A DNA stretch of 64,000 nt. Origin: Hymenopus coronatus (lineage: Eukaryota; Arthropoda; Insecta; Mantodea; Hymenopodidae). The notes under the pieces were generated by a model that searched no databases, had not been told where the DNA came from, and saw only the letters and a list, made by a program, of their open reading frames with translations. The position numbers were made by a program, and so were the translations under genes. The DNA lies in contig CM060898.1 of the NCBI GenBank assembly GCA_030762935.1, positions 101,687,281-101,751,280 of the forward strand. The letters run 5' to 3'. Positions 10,684-22,017 of this stretch are shown piece after piece (the stretch's first letter is position 1; every line of letters starts with the position of its first letter).

Positions 10684-11960
10684 GGGCCGGTTGATTAGTC
10701 CCAGGCCTCTCAATGAAAACAGCGTTTAAAATTTATTTTCTTGCTTTAATGCTCAACAAAATCTCCTGAAAGGCTAATACGTTTGTCATATCGGTGCGCT
10801 ATAATTTAATTAAACAATCTCTGTAGTGCGATTTATCAAGGTCCTCAAAATAGCTGTTTACCGCACCAATGACCTCCTCGTTGCTGTGAAATCTTCGTCC
10901 CCCAAGACATTTTTTGAGGTTTGGGAACAGTGTAGTCACTGGGTATCTGACGAATAGGGTGGATGTTCAAGCAATTCCAACTTTAATTCGCACATTTTCC
11001 CATTGCAATGACTGAACAATAGGCCGGAGCATTGACGTGATAAAACAAATGTTTTTGTCAAATCAGGTCTTTTTCTTTTCACCTCATCACTCACACGCTG
11101 CAGTAAGCTTGCGTAGTAGTCCCCAGTAATGCTTTTACCCTTTACCAAGTAATCAATAAAAATAACCCCTGTGCAACCCAGAAAATACTCGCCATAACCT
11201 TGTTAGCTGCCAAATTGATGTTGCCTTTTTTTGGAGTTGGTTCACCTGGCGCAATCCACTGTTTTGTCAGTGATTTACTTTCTGGAGTGTAGTCGTATAT
11301 CAAAGTGTCATCCATGGCATATAAGCCGTCTCAAAAATTTACAGCAATTTTTACAGTAGAGCTCCATATTCTAACAGGTACAGTTTTTCTTTGCAACTTT
11401 TGATCAGGTGTCAACAAACGTGGCACCCATCTTGCACAGACCTTGTGAAAGACCAAAACATTACTTAAAATATTTCCTGCACGTTCTTTTGATATGCTTA
11501 CAGCCTCTGCTATCTCAAATAACTTTATTCTGCGGTCTTGCAGTACTAAACGATGCATTTTTTCAATAATCTCTGGAGTTGTCACTTCTACAGGGCGTCC
11601 AGAGCGAGGCTCATCACTAGTGCTCTTACGTACCATTTTAATCTCCACAATACACATTTTAATCATTGAATATGAAGGGGCAGAGTCTTTTAATGGACTG
11701 TGCATTTCCTCCTTGATTTCTTTAGGCGTTAAGCCTTTCAAATGGAAGTATTTAATCACTGCTCGTTTTTCCAAATCCTCCATTTCCGTGAAAACTCTAA
11801 ACTTGTCTTGTTTAAAATGCTGTCATTCGAAAACTAAACAACAATTGACCTGTATTTATGAATAGAAGCTAGTCTAAAGTTAAATTATACGATGCTACCA
11901 TCTAACTGGCCTAGTGGCGCCATATCTGTGTGAGGCCTTGGACTTATCAGCCGACCCTCG
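10684..11960 (-). mobile_element. Mariner-type transposon 1 (Tc1/mariner superfamily)
   Basis: 1277 bp with imperfect terminal inverted repeats: plus strand GGGCCGGTTGATTAGTCCCA at the left, and the reverse complement CGAGGGTCGGCTGATAAGTC at the right. The same ends flank mariner 2, so the limits are well supported. The length is usual for a mariner. It is inserted in a family-1 copy. The transposase on the minus strand is broken (next entry). Confidence 0.88.
10780..11783 (-). pseudogene. Broken mariner transposase
   Basis: The intact N-terminal part (11331-11783, 150 codons) carries the mariner DNA-binding region (EKRAVIKYFHLKGLTPKEI, then DEPRSGRPVEVTTPEIIEK and ARWVPRLLTPDQK). The catalytic part continues in other frames. 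The first acidic motif reads MDDTLIYDYTPESK (codons near 11308-11316). At the second catalytic aspartate the codon at 11034-11036 reads GTC (Val) in the frame FYHVNAPA, where mariner 2 has HDNAP. A 70-codon piece (10936-11148) covers GKSITGDYYASLLQR to HPPYSSD. Frameshifts plus the Asp-to-Val change mean it cannot make active transposase. Confidence 0.85.
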
Positions 11961-12270
11961 AAACTTTCTCTACTTGTATTGCAAACTATGTTTACAAAAG
12001 AACATTCTTTTGTCTATTTCATGCTAATCAATATAGATATACATAAGCAGAACTCGTATTATTTAGTTCCTTATAAGTAGAAAAGAAATAGAATATACTA
12101 GGCTAGAGCGATAGTAAAATCTTTTAAAATGTGGCCGCTATATGATTGTAATGCAGTTCTCCTTGCATGGCCAATAGTGAAAGAAAATAAAAAAGAAATG
12201 AAGAATTCACATTTGAAAGAAGTACAAGTTTTTTAATATTGAAGCCAATAACAATAATATCTAGGTAATG

Positions 12271-12689
12271 GTCTGTGCCGCTTCTTGACCTTTTTAAAAC
12301 TGGGTACCTGAACTTCATGACAAATCCTTATTAAGGTATAAGGAATGTCCCTCTCATTACATATATAAAACGTATGATTCAAATGTTAATGACATTTATT
12401 TCACATAAGCTCAATTAACATAAAAGACTCTATTCCATTACACAATCAATCACTCACGATAAATATCAGCATGTGCAGGAGCGCTATAGCTTAATAATTT
12501 AATGACAATTTATTTGGTCTAGAGAATGATGAAACCGAATTGCTAGAATGAGTACAAAAGCATGTATTGCGGACTAATCTACATACAGGGGAACCCTGAC
12601 GTGAAAGATCTACCTGAACAGATTTTGTATAAGGCAAAGTGAAGCTTCTCAGAATACAAAATAAAATATTTAAACTATAAACACTGATC
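12271..12689. other. Interval without recognised feature
   Basis: No repeat or coding signature is seen. The long minus-strand frame 12491-13060 is mostly read-through of the neighbouring family-1 copy. Confidence 0.4.
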
Positions 12690-13490
12690 AAAGGCTGCTT
12701 GCTATGTGACTGAAGTTCCTTTGTTTGTATGGACAGGAGTTGACAAATTCCTCTGTGAGAAAAGTATGTTTTTATTTTCTCTACACGTATTATGTACATA
12801 GAGAAAGTATTGCACTCCACCAAAAAAGTCGATACCGAGATTTCACCGGAAATATATGTTTTAGAGTCTCCTGAATCCAAAAAAAAAATATTTTCAGAAA
12901 AAGGTCCATGGGTGTGTGTGTGTGTGTCCGCGTGTCTGTGAACACGATAACTCAAAAACGAAAAGTCGGTAAAATACCAAACTTGGTATTTAAGTTTAGA
13001 ATCCTCTAGGGATGCGACATGGATATTTTGAGAAAAATCCCCCCACCCCCAACTACCCATTACATGGAACTTGTTTCGAAAATTTTAATTTTCTAAAAAA
13101 TGGCTCTAACGATTTTGATTAAAATATCGTATATTAAAAATATTTACCCGACAAATAAAATGTATATTTACCAAGGAACTTAAGTCACATAGCAACAAGC
13201 TTTTAACTATCATTTTAACCCATAGTACTCCCTCATTTCGCTTCTACTTTCAAGGAAGCAAGTAATAAGACTATTTCTGCTAGTATTTTTCCTCGATTAG
13301 CATGAAGTAAATAGAAATATAAGCTGTTTATCAATAATTTGTTGCAGAGATGTAGAGAAAGTCATGTGAATGGAACACATCAGATCTTTAAAGCTGAAAA
13401 CAATAACAAGGAATATCTCAAAAAAACGATCAACTCCACGAAAAAAATGGATATGACATAAATTGTGTGTTTTATTGCGATCTACAATGG
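12690..13490 (+). mobile_element. Family-1 host fragment containing another family-1 copy
   Basis: Forward sequence from GGTTGCTATGTGACTGAAG-like 12690 to GAGAAAAGTATGTTTTT (12773) is interrupted, then continues as CTTTAAAGCTGAAAACAATA at 13386 to about 13490. In uninterrupted copies the two parts are adjacent (GTTTTTCAAAGCTGAAA). The interrupting piece is a family-1 copy with both termini. Confidence 0.85.
12774..13385 (-). mobile_element. Family-1 copy nested in family 1, internally deleted
   Basis: 612 bp with both ends: ATTTTCTCTACACGTATTAT at the hairpin side and AATGGAACACATCAGAT at the other. An internal deletion joins AAATGTATATTTACC to AAGGAACTTAAGTCACATAG. The insertion point lies in the host T-run after GTATG, which helps define the element's ends. 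Confidence 0.88.
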
Positions 13491-15336
13491 CATGAAGCGA
13501 CCGCATTAAACAGCGTGTACCTGTAAGAAAGGTCAATTAAAGCGAAACAAGAAACACCTTTTACATAACTTTACTTACCAGGACTTAGCCCTGACCGACT
13601 GAAATGAGCTCACTTGCTCGCCCAAAACCAGAATTATATCAGCCGTTCGAGCTAAGCACCTCCAAGAGATGGAGAACGACCGTTACGCGCCTAGCGCCAA
13701 TTTCCCCTTTCTGCCCTCTTAATATTATAGCCATAAGAAATTTAAACAGAAATGGCACAGGTAAATTCCGAAAAACTATGTATTTGACATAGATTGTATA
13801 TTTTAACCTGATCTAAACTTTGTATGTTATTCCAGAATACTCATTTCTTAGGAATAAGAAACATTTCAATATAATAAAGAAAATAAAACTAATAAGCAAA
13901 TGAATATAAAGAAACAGGGGGAAACTAAATAACTAAACAGTAACTAAGTAAATAAGTGATTAAAGATATTAAAAGGAAATACATTAGAATAAGCAATAAA
14001 TGCTAAAAATTGTAAAGAGTATTTATTCTGTACACAAAAGGAACTTACTGCTGAAAATAAAAACCAGAAATTTAGGAATATTAGCTGCAAGGTTTGTTTG
14101 GTAATTTGGGTCAGAAAGTCATTAGCAGAACGTATATACAATAGAATTGTGGAAATGTTGTGTTCCGAGTGTTACAATGAAGAAACATTAAACATTAATG
14201 ACCAAGGGTACTTTAGACCTGAAGGGAGCAAACTGTAGTCTAATGCTTTAGCCAAACTTATTTTGTGAGAGGAGACCGATTTGGAAAAACCTTTGACAGA
14301 AAACAGTAACCAATAGTAACGGATCCATTCGTGTCGGATCATAGAAAATAGGAAGGGCCATAAGAAATTTGTCTAGGCCCGAAGGGAGGTTACGGTCACG
14401 AATTTTAGAAGGGAAGAAGTTACTTATAAACTAATAAACTATTAGTGGTACTCAGAAGACGGGCTGCATATTGTAAAATAATGTTTAACTCTCGTGCTGC
14501 TATATAAGGTATGTGTGTCTTTATTTTAGGAAAGTGAGTGGTGGACAAAGAGTTATTTCTCCGAGTTCACATGGGAATTAGAGCAGGGAGTAATTGGAAA
14601 ATAGGGTAAATCTGGGTAAATTCGCAAAGGTTTAATTGTAAGGAACTTATTCAGTGTGGGGGAATAACATTAGTAAATGAGAAAAAGAGGGGACAAATAA
14701 TTCAATGTGTGTGAAATGGATAAACTGGAGTAATCCGAAAAAAATACAGCGGTTTTTTTCGTCACACATACCCTGAGAAACTCCCTAAAAGAGATCCTAC
14801 TCTTAAGCCCTTCTTATCCTTCCAAATCCTGCCATAAAATGGCATAAAAACCATAAAATTCCCACCACAGTGTATAGGTACTGAGGCGAGACAAAAGCAA
14901 AGCGTAAGTTGCGCAGTGGCAAGCAGCTCTTGATGGTGGAAGAAGTTGCGCCAACATGTATGCGCAGAAATTATACGTTTCTGCCCACGATGGAGTGAAG
15001 TACATGCTTTACTAGTTTAGTGTGGCATTCTTTAGTGGTTTTGCACATAAACACTTACAGATAATTGTTATCTAAGAACAAAACAGAAATGCCGACTCTA
15101 TCAATAGCGATGCTGATTATGAAGACGAAGATGATGGTGCAACGAGTGGGATTGAGGAGCTGTAGAAATACGTGGTGAAAACAGTAATATTGCTTATTGT
15201 TTGGCTATGCTCGTGGTTGTCATCTCATTGTGCGATAAGGTGGATCGCAAACATAAATAAATATATCTAAATTACTTTAAGCAAAATGCTCCGTCTCATC
15301 TCTAAATTTTGCTAATGACATATTATATATGAAAAA
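13491..15336. other. Interval without recognised gene
   Basis: At 13590-13720 there is a moderately GC-rich stretch (GAGCTCACTTGCTCGCCC, CGACCGTTACGCGCCTAGCG) of unknown origin. At 15076-15165 a short plus-strand frame reads ADSINSDADYEDEDDGATSG and ends EEL-stop. An in-frame stop at 15073-15075 lies just upstream, beside a TTGTTATCTAAG acceptor-like sequence, so it could be a small terminal exon or a transposase C-terminus. Nothing else is supported. Confidence 0.35.
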
Positions 15337-16102
15337 ATTGATATGTTCCAATCACACGTCTTTCTCTACATCTTTGTAAAATTTATCCTTAATAGGCTTA
15401 TACTTTTATCTACTTCATGATAATCGAAATAAGTATTAAGAACAAGGGGAAATAAGGAAATACACTAGGCTAAACCAACTGTCAAATGTTTTAAAATGTG
15501 GTTGCTATGGTATTGGAGTCCGCTTCTTTGCGTAGCCAGAAGTTGACAAGTTCCCATATGAGAAAAGTTATTAAAAGTATTTTAAAGCTGAAACCGACAA
15601 CAAAGAATATCTCGAAAATTATCAACTTCAGGAAGAATGTATATGATATAAATTGTGTATTTTAACGAGCTTTAATTTTTGTCTGCCTATCCCTTACGGT
15701 TTAACAGTCATGCAAAATTCAGTAAAATGCACCCAGAATGAACACATCTTCAGAAGTTTTACCCAGAAGATGTGCATTTTATTTGTGATGGAAATAGCTT
15801 TAATATGTGGTATTTTAATCAAAGTCGTTATAGCCATTTTTGAGAGAAACAAAGTTTCCGAATTTTTTCCATATAAAGGGGAGTTTGGGGGGGGATTTTC
15901 TTCAAAATCTTCGTGTCGCATCCTTTGAAGATTTCGAATTTAAGTACCAAGTTTGGGATTTAATGGTCTTTTTCTAAGAAAGTATTTGTTTAGTTTCAAG
16001 GGGCCCCAAAACATGTATTTCCGTGAAATTTCAGTATCGAATTTTTGGATGCAATACAATATCTTCTGTGCACACCATGTGCATAATACGTGTAGAGAAA
16101 GT
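15337..16102 (+). mobile_element. Family-1 complete copy, microsatellite lost
   Basis: Starts TTGATATGTTCCAATCACAC and ends ACGTGTAGAGAAAGT. The (CA)n-containing part is deleted (TGGTCTTTTTCTAAGAAAGT). It keeps the G-rich box TTTGGGGGGGGATT. Confidence 0.88.
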
Positions 16103-16371
16103 AATAAACGTTAGCTTTGTTTCGAACAATGTGATTTCGCTTTAACTATGGTTATGTGCCAACAATCGCTTTCATGTGCAGTGTAATTTCCTAACGCTTC
16201 ACGCTGCAGTGGTTGTGTTTAGTTATTCGCCAAGTGGGCAGTTCTATTCGCCTTTTAGCTGAGAGGGAAGAGGGAAGGAAAGCAACTTCCCTACGCGCAA
16301 AATGTGTTCATGTCTCACCTCACAACTTGTAGTAAGATATTGTGTATTTCTTACTGTTTATCAAGAAGTAT
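16103..16371. other. Spacer, no feature recognised
   Basis: Single-copy-looking sequence between two family-1 copies. No coding frame of note. Confidence 0.4.
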
Positions 16372-16794
16372 CAAGAATGAAGAGGTCTTCTGAAGCTATT
16401 CTCAGAAAATTCGAGATATACAGTTTCTTTGTGATGTAAATATCTTTAATATACGCCATTTTATTTAAAATCATTATAGTCAATTTTGAGAAACTAAAAA
16501 TTGTCCCAAGTAAAGTGTAGTTTGGGGTGGGGGAATTTTCTTGAAAGCTTTCGTATATTATTCATGGAGGATGTTGATCTTAAATATAGTTGGGTATTTA
16601 ACCGAATTTTCGTTTTTCAGTTATGCCGTTCAAGGCACATGGCCGCACACAGGGACCTGTTTCTAACAATACTTTTTTTTTTTTGGAGTCAAGGGATTCT
16701 AAAGCGTATATTTCCGGTGAAATTTTGCTATATAATTTTAGGGTGAAATTCAATATCTTCTCTTCGTATGTACCAAGTACGTGCTAGAGAAAGT
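16372..16794 (+). mobile_element. Family-1 3' half
   Basis: Begins at GAATGAAGAGGTCTTCTGAA and ends GTGCTAGAGAAAGT. The hairpin is short (CTTCGTATGTACCAAGTACG). Confidence 0.85.
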
Positions 16795-16799
16795 AAAAA

Positions 16800-16962
16800 A
16801 TGTGGCTATTTCATTCACATGACTTTTTCTAACCGTTCTGCAAACAGAATATTATTAAACATTATTATTGTTTTATCTACATCCGGCTAATCGATGTAAA
16901 CATTAACAGAAATTGTCTTATTAGTATTTTCCTTTTAAAGAATATAAAGAGTTAGTGACTTA
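16800..16962 (+). mobile_element. Family-1 5' end, interrupted by the LINE
   Basis: TTTCATTCACATGACTTTTT to GTAAACATTAACAGAAATTG, then sequence switches to LINE coding. A 3' part of family 1 resumes at about 18928, but about 300 bp of the middle is missing, so deletion accompanied or followed the insertion. Confidence 0.75.
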
Positions 16963-18518
16963 AAATTGTTGGGAATCCGGATAACTATAGAGGGGTTACT
17001 CTGTTGCCAACTATGGGGAAAATTTATTGTGGAGTGTTATACAACCGGATAAAGGACTGGGAATATAAATTTGGCAAACTTTTAAAATTTCAAATGGGTT
17101 TCAGAGAAGGACAGTATCATAGATGCCGCTTTTATATTAGACACTTTAAGGACGAAACAAATGTTGATTAAGCGGGGAAAGCTTCATTGTGCATTTGTGG
17201 ACTTTAAGAAGGCATTTGACTCTATCAATCGAAATGCATTATGGTATAAACTAGGCAGAAAGGGGTTATCAAGTAAAATGATTAGAGCATTGCAGGCAAT
17301 CTATCAAAATGTTGAATTCTGTATAAAGTACGACAGAAACAGAGTGTCGGACAGCTGGCTAAGCTATAGGGGAGTGAGGCAGGGTTGTATTATATCTCCC
17401 TTGCTATTTAATCTCTTTGTGGATGATATTACTGATGCAATGATAGTAGAGAATATTCAAGCACCAGTGGTAGCGGATTTGTAGATCCCAACACTTTTAT
17501 ACGCGGAAGATTTAGTATTGTGCTCTACGACAGTTAACAGATTGCAACGAGGACTGGACAAACGATGAATTGCGATGAATGGCTACTTACCGTTAATGTG
17601 AATAAAACTAAGGCAATGACTTTCAAAAATGATTCTGTTTATAGCAGGGAGGAGACTTGGACATATGCAGGGCAGATACTGGACACTGTTAAATCTTTTG
17701 TGTACTTAGGACTCACATTTACAATGAACGGAAAATGGACAAAACACATTGACATCACGAAACACAAGGCAAGGGTGAAAGCAGCGGAAGCTCTCCGGAT
17801 ACGCTGCAGAATTCCGAATATATCCATAACCTTAATGGAAACTGTATACGGAGCGACAGTTAAATCCACGATGACATATGGAGGAGAAATATGGGGGTGG
17901 GAATAAACAGGGAATCTGGACCAAGTGAGGACCCAAAATTTGAAAGTAATTTTGGGTGTAGGGAGGGGTACGGCAAACTGCAGAATGAGGGAATTCGGGG
18001 CACATAGTGAAACGATAGAGTGCAAAATCAGAGCAGTTAAATATTGGATGAGAATCGTTGACGGAAACCAATCTCTAGCTAGGTCAGTCAGCTATCGTGA
18101 ACAGTTACGAAAGGAAGGTAATTCGGCGTGAGCATCAAAATTAAAGAAAGCATTGGACACCATTGGGATGGTTTGGATCGTGGGGCAGGCAAACAGGCGG
18201 AGTATTTGGAGAAAAATTGAGAACCGCCTCTGTGATATTGACAGACAGCAAATAATTGCGCAATGCACAGAGAAGGTTTTGTTAGGAGTAAAGCCTGGGC
18301 TAAAATGGGAGTGGGGTATGGAGCAATACATCAAAACAGGTGCCAAACTTATTAGAGAGTGGCTCGCATGGATTAGACTAGGAGCTTGGAGGAGCACGAA
18401 CATATCTGACAAGAATGGTACGAGAAACTTTCCCATTTGCGAGGAGGAAGAGTCGTGGACACACATCTTGGCAAGATGTAGGGGTACGGAGGAATGGCGT
18501 GAAAAATGTTTACCGTGA
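16963..18518 (+). pseudogene. Broken LINE reverse transcriptase
   Basis: RT motifs in order: NPDNYRGVTLLPTMGKIY near 16970-17030; a frameshift near 17118; FVDFKKAFDSI near 17199-17232; RGVRQGCIISPLLFNLFVDD at about 17368-17430; a stop at 17482-17484; and the catalytic box read as YAED at 17500-17511, where YADD is expected. A frameshift follows near 17555, then one frame to 18518 broken by stops at 17904-17906 and 18129-18131. The C-terminal part has a CxxC-like/HxxxxC motif (ICEEEESWTHILARC). The damage and the Asp-to-Glu change make it inactive. Confidence 0.88.
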
Positions 18519-18915
18519 TTCTTTACCACCGCGAATGTAGGGCTAGAAGCAGGTTGGACGCTACTGGCAGGCACAGAAAGCATTGGACGGGCTAGGTAAA
18601 TTTATACTTAAGGCAAGGCAGCTGAGATCTGAGGAATCTGCCAATGGAGAAGGGGGGGGGGAGGAATAAGATCAACTAAACAATGACTACAATGTTTTTA
18701 CATACATATATATTATGTCATACTTAAGTCACTGTTGTGTTATGGTTTTATATATTGTGTATATATTACGTGTATACATTTCTTTTGTGTGTAAACATCT
18801 ATTATAAGAGGGTGCACTTATGAAGGTGCACTCTGTGCGTAAATTTAAATTATTATATTTGAATATCTTTGTAGTTTTATTTTCGGGTTTACTCTTAATT
18901 CTTTATTGTTGTCTT
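16963..18915 (+). mobile_element. 5'-truncated LINE (non-LTR retrotransposon)
   Basis: Starts inside the reverse transcriptase domain and runs through the ORF2-like 3' end, a G-run (18650-18662) and an AT-rich 3' untranslated region to about 18915, where family 1 resumes. 5' truncation is typical of LINE copies. No target duplication is evident. The clade is undetermined. Confidence 0.85.
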
Positions 18916-18927
18916 AATATTGCTTTT

Positions 18928-19370
18928 CATCCAGAATAAAGAGGTCTTCAGAGGCTAATCCCAAAAAATTCGAGATATGCATTTTATTTCGGACATAAAT
19001 AATTTTAATATACGGGATTTTAATCAAAATCGTTACAGCCATTTTTAAGAAAATCAACATTTTCGAAATTTTTCCCATGTAAAGGGTAGTTTTTGGTGGG
19101 GGGATTTTTTTGAAAATCTTCGTGCCGCATCCTTGGAAGATAGTAATCCTAAGTACCAAGTTTGGTATTTAACGGTCTTATCGTTTTGGGGCTATGCTGT
19201 CCACAGACAGACACACACACACACACGGATCTTTTTTTAAAAATGCTTTTTTCGGACTCAGAGGACCCCAAAACATATATTTCCGGTGAAATCTCGGTAA
19301 CGAATTTTTGGGTGCATTGCAATACCTTCGCTATCCCTATGTACTTTATACATATGTGGCTAGAGAAAGT
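18928..19370 (+). mobile_element. Family-1 3' half after the LINE
   Basis: CATCCAGAATAAAGAGGTCT through a (CA)n tract (19206-19225) to GGCTAGAGAAAGT. It belongs to a subfamily with CTATCCCTATGTACTTTATA in the hairpin, shared with the copy ending at 48598. Confidence 0.85.
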
Positions 19371-19373
19371 AAA

Positions 19374-20108
19374 ATTTCGATACCTAGATTTCACCGGGAA
19401 TATATGTTATGAGACCCCCTGAACCCAAAAAAGTATTATTAGAAAAGTGTCAGGATATGTGTTGTGTGTATGTGTGTCTGTGGAATGTATAGGAACTCAA
19501 AAACTAAAAGTTCTTAAGTATCAACCTTCGTATTTAAGTTTAGTATCTCCCAAGAATGCAATATAAAGATTTTAAAGAAAATCTTCCCAGCCTAAATACC
19601 ATTTACGTGGAAAAATTTTCGAATCTTTTGATTTTATCAAAAATGGCTCTAAACAGTTTTGATTAAAATATCATATATTAAAGACATTTACATGACAAAA
19701 AAAAATGCATATCTTGAATTTTCTAGGAATAACCTCTGAATACCTATTTATCCTCAATGAATTTTGCTTACCTGGTAAACCGTAAGACAAAAACTTAACT
19801 GTAGAAGAATGTGGATCTGGTTAAAACACACATATAAAATGTTTGGTAGAGCTAATAATTTGTTTTGGATTCACTTTTAACTTTTTAACTTAACGTTGTT
19901 TTATTTAATTGTCATTCCTATAATTTTGTTTTACTCTTGAAAATGCAAAGAGAACTGAATTTCAATCTCATAGTAACCAACCTTTAAAATGTTTGATTTT
20001 TTATTTAATAAAGTGTATTTCCTCTTATCCCTTATACGCATAGGGAACTAAGTAATAAATCCATTTCTGCTGATTTTTATCTTTATTAACATGAAGTAAA
20101 TAGAAAAT
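19374..20108 (-). mobile_element. Family-1 reverse copy lacking both extreme ends
   Basis: Follows the preceding copy tail to tail (AGAAAGTAAAATTTCGATAC). The hairpin is missing. It runs to AACATGAAGTAAATAGAAA, next to the 5' end of the following forward copy. Confidence 0.8.
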
Positions 20109-20110
20109 AA

Positions 20111-20836
20111 ATCTGATGTGTTCCATTCAAATGCCTTTTTCTACATATTTGCAACAAATTATTGTTAGAAAGCTTATGTTTCTATGTACTTCATGCTAAT
20201 CGAGAAAAAATAGCAGAAATAGTCTTATCATCCACTTGCTTTCTTGTAAGTAGAAGCGAAATAGGGAGTACCATAAGCTAAAGTGATAGTCAAAAGCTGG
20301 TTGCTATGTGACTGGACTGAAGTTCCTTTGTTTGTGTGGATAGGAATTGACAAATTCCCGTATGAGAGAAGTATACGTTTTTTTGTTTTACCTAACAAGG
20401 AATCTCAAAACTGATCAACTCCACGAAAAAAATGTATATGACATAAATTGTGTGTTTTATCGTGATGTACATTTCTGTGCGGTAAGGTTTTGTCAATCTA
20501 CTATGGTTTACCAGTTATGCAAAATTCAATAAAAATCATCCATAATAAAGAGGTCCTCAGAGGCTATTCCGAGAAAATTCAAGATATACATTTTATTTGT
20601 CAGGTAAATATCTTTAATATACGATATTTTATTCAAATTCATTAGAACCATTTTTGAGAAAATCAAAATTTTCGAAAAAAGTTCCATGTAAAGGTAGTTT
20701 GAGGTGGATAGATTTTTCAAAAATCTTCGTGTCGCATCCTAGGAGGATACTAAACTTAAGTTTGGTATTTTACCAACTTTTCGTTTTTGAGTTATCGTGT
20801 TCCCAAACACCGGACCTTTTTCTACAAATACTTTTT
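20111..20836 (+). mobile_element. Family-1 copy, 3' end lost
   Basis: Starts TCTGATGTGTTCCATTCAAA at 20112 and stops just after the shortened CA tract (CACCGGACCTTTTTCTAC), where a reverse copy's hairpin begins. Confidence 0.85.
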
Positions 20837-21730
20837 ACTTTCTCTACACGTACTATGTACATAGTGTATAGAGAAGGTATTGGACTCCACCAAAAAGTTC
20901 GATACCGAGATTTCACCGCAAATATATATTTTAGGGTCCCCTGTATCCAAAAAAAGTATTTTCAGAAAAAGGTCCGTGTGTGTGTCCGTGTGTCAGTGTG
21001 TCAGTGTGTCCATTTGTCCGTGTGTCTGTGAACACGTTAACTCAAAAACGAAAAGTCTGTAAAATACCAAACTTGGTATTTAAGTTTAGTACCTTCCAGG
21101 AATGCGACACGAAGATTTTGAGAAAAATCCCCCCACCCCAAACTACCCGCTACAAGGAACTTTTTTCGAAAATTTTGATTTTCTAAAAAATGGCTCTAAC
21201 GATTTTGATTAAAATATCGTATATCAAAGGTATTTACCTGAAAAATAAAATGTACATTTTGAATTTTCTGGGAATATCCTCCGAAGACTACTTTATTTTG
21301 AGTGAATTTTACGAAATTTTGAATAACTGCTAAACCGTAAGAGATAGACAAAAACTTACAACACAAAAAGTATAGAGCATATTAAAACACACAATTTATG
21401 TTGTATACATTTTTTTTCGTGGAGTTGATCGTTTTTGAGATATTTCTTGTTTTTGTCCTCAGGTTCGAAATACTTAACTTTTCTCATACAGGAATTTGTC
21501 AACTCCTGTCCATACAAACAATGAACTTCAGTCACACAGCAACCAGCTTTTGACTATCGCTTTAACCTATGCTACACGCTTATTTCCCTTCTACTTACAA
21601 GGAAGCAAGTAATAAGACTATTTCTGCTAATTTTTTGTCGATTATCATGAAGTAAATGGAAGAATAAGCTTTTTAAAGCTAATTTGTTACATAGATGTAG
21701 AGAAAGTCATGTGAATGGAACACAGCAGAT
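20837..21730 (-). mobile_element. Family-1 complete copy
   Basis: 894 bp. The hairpin ACTTTCTCTACACGTACTAT is at 20837 and the 5' end GGAACACAGCAGAT at 21730. The microsatellite is GTGTGT with CAGTGT repeats. The TT junction to the next forward fragment (21731) is direct. Confidence 0.9.
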
Positions 21731-21838
21731 TTTTTTGGGATACAGGGGACCCTAAAATGTTTATTTCGGGTGTTGAATTTTTGGGTGGATTGCAATACCT
21801 TCTCTATACACTATGTAAATAGTACGTATAGAGAAAGT
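21731..21838 (+). mobile_element. Family-1 3' fragment
   Basis: GGGATACAGGGGACCCTAAA to CGTATAGAGAAAGT, about 108 bp, with an intact hairpin. A small reverse 5' fragment (GAGAAAACTATGTTAATGGA) follows at 21865-21905. Confidence 0.8.
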
Positions 21839-22017
21839 AATAAGCTTCTGTACCTAAGCATAGTGTGTTTGCAGAACAGGTTGAGAAAACTATGTTAATG
21901 GAACAGAAAAGGCTATATCCCAAAGTTGTACAAGGGTTATAAGTTAAGAATTAATACTTTGAAAAATAATAAATCAATTGCTTTGAGAACACTTTGTATA
22001 GCTTGTAAAATGTTTTT

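Larger units (their letters stand above)
10664..12270 (+). mobile_element. Family-1 5' part split by mariner 1
   Basis: CCTGATGTGTTCCATTCACA (10664-10683) is the family-1 start. The continuation ACTTTCTCTACTTGTATTGC resumes at 11963 after the mariner and runs to about 12270 (ATTGAAGCCAATAACAATAA). The mariner therefore inserted about 22 nt from the family-1 5' end and is younger. The expected TA duplication is not clean (CACA|GGG...CTCG|AAAC). Confidence 0.75.

Noticed and set aside
12491..13060. 189-codon minus-strand frame
   Set aside because: It lies across a nested family-1 copy and its host and contains the CA-tract-encoded THTHTH run. The composition is that of the repeat, with no domain.
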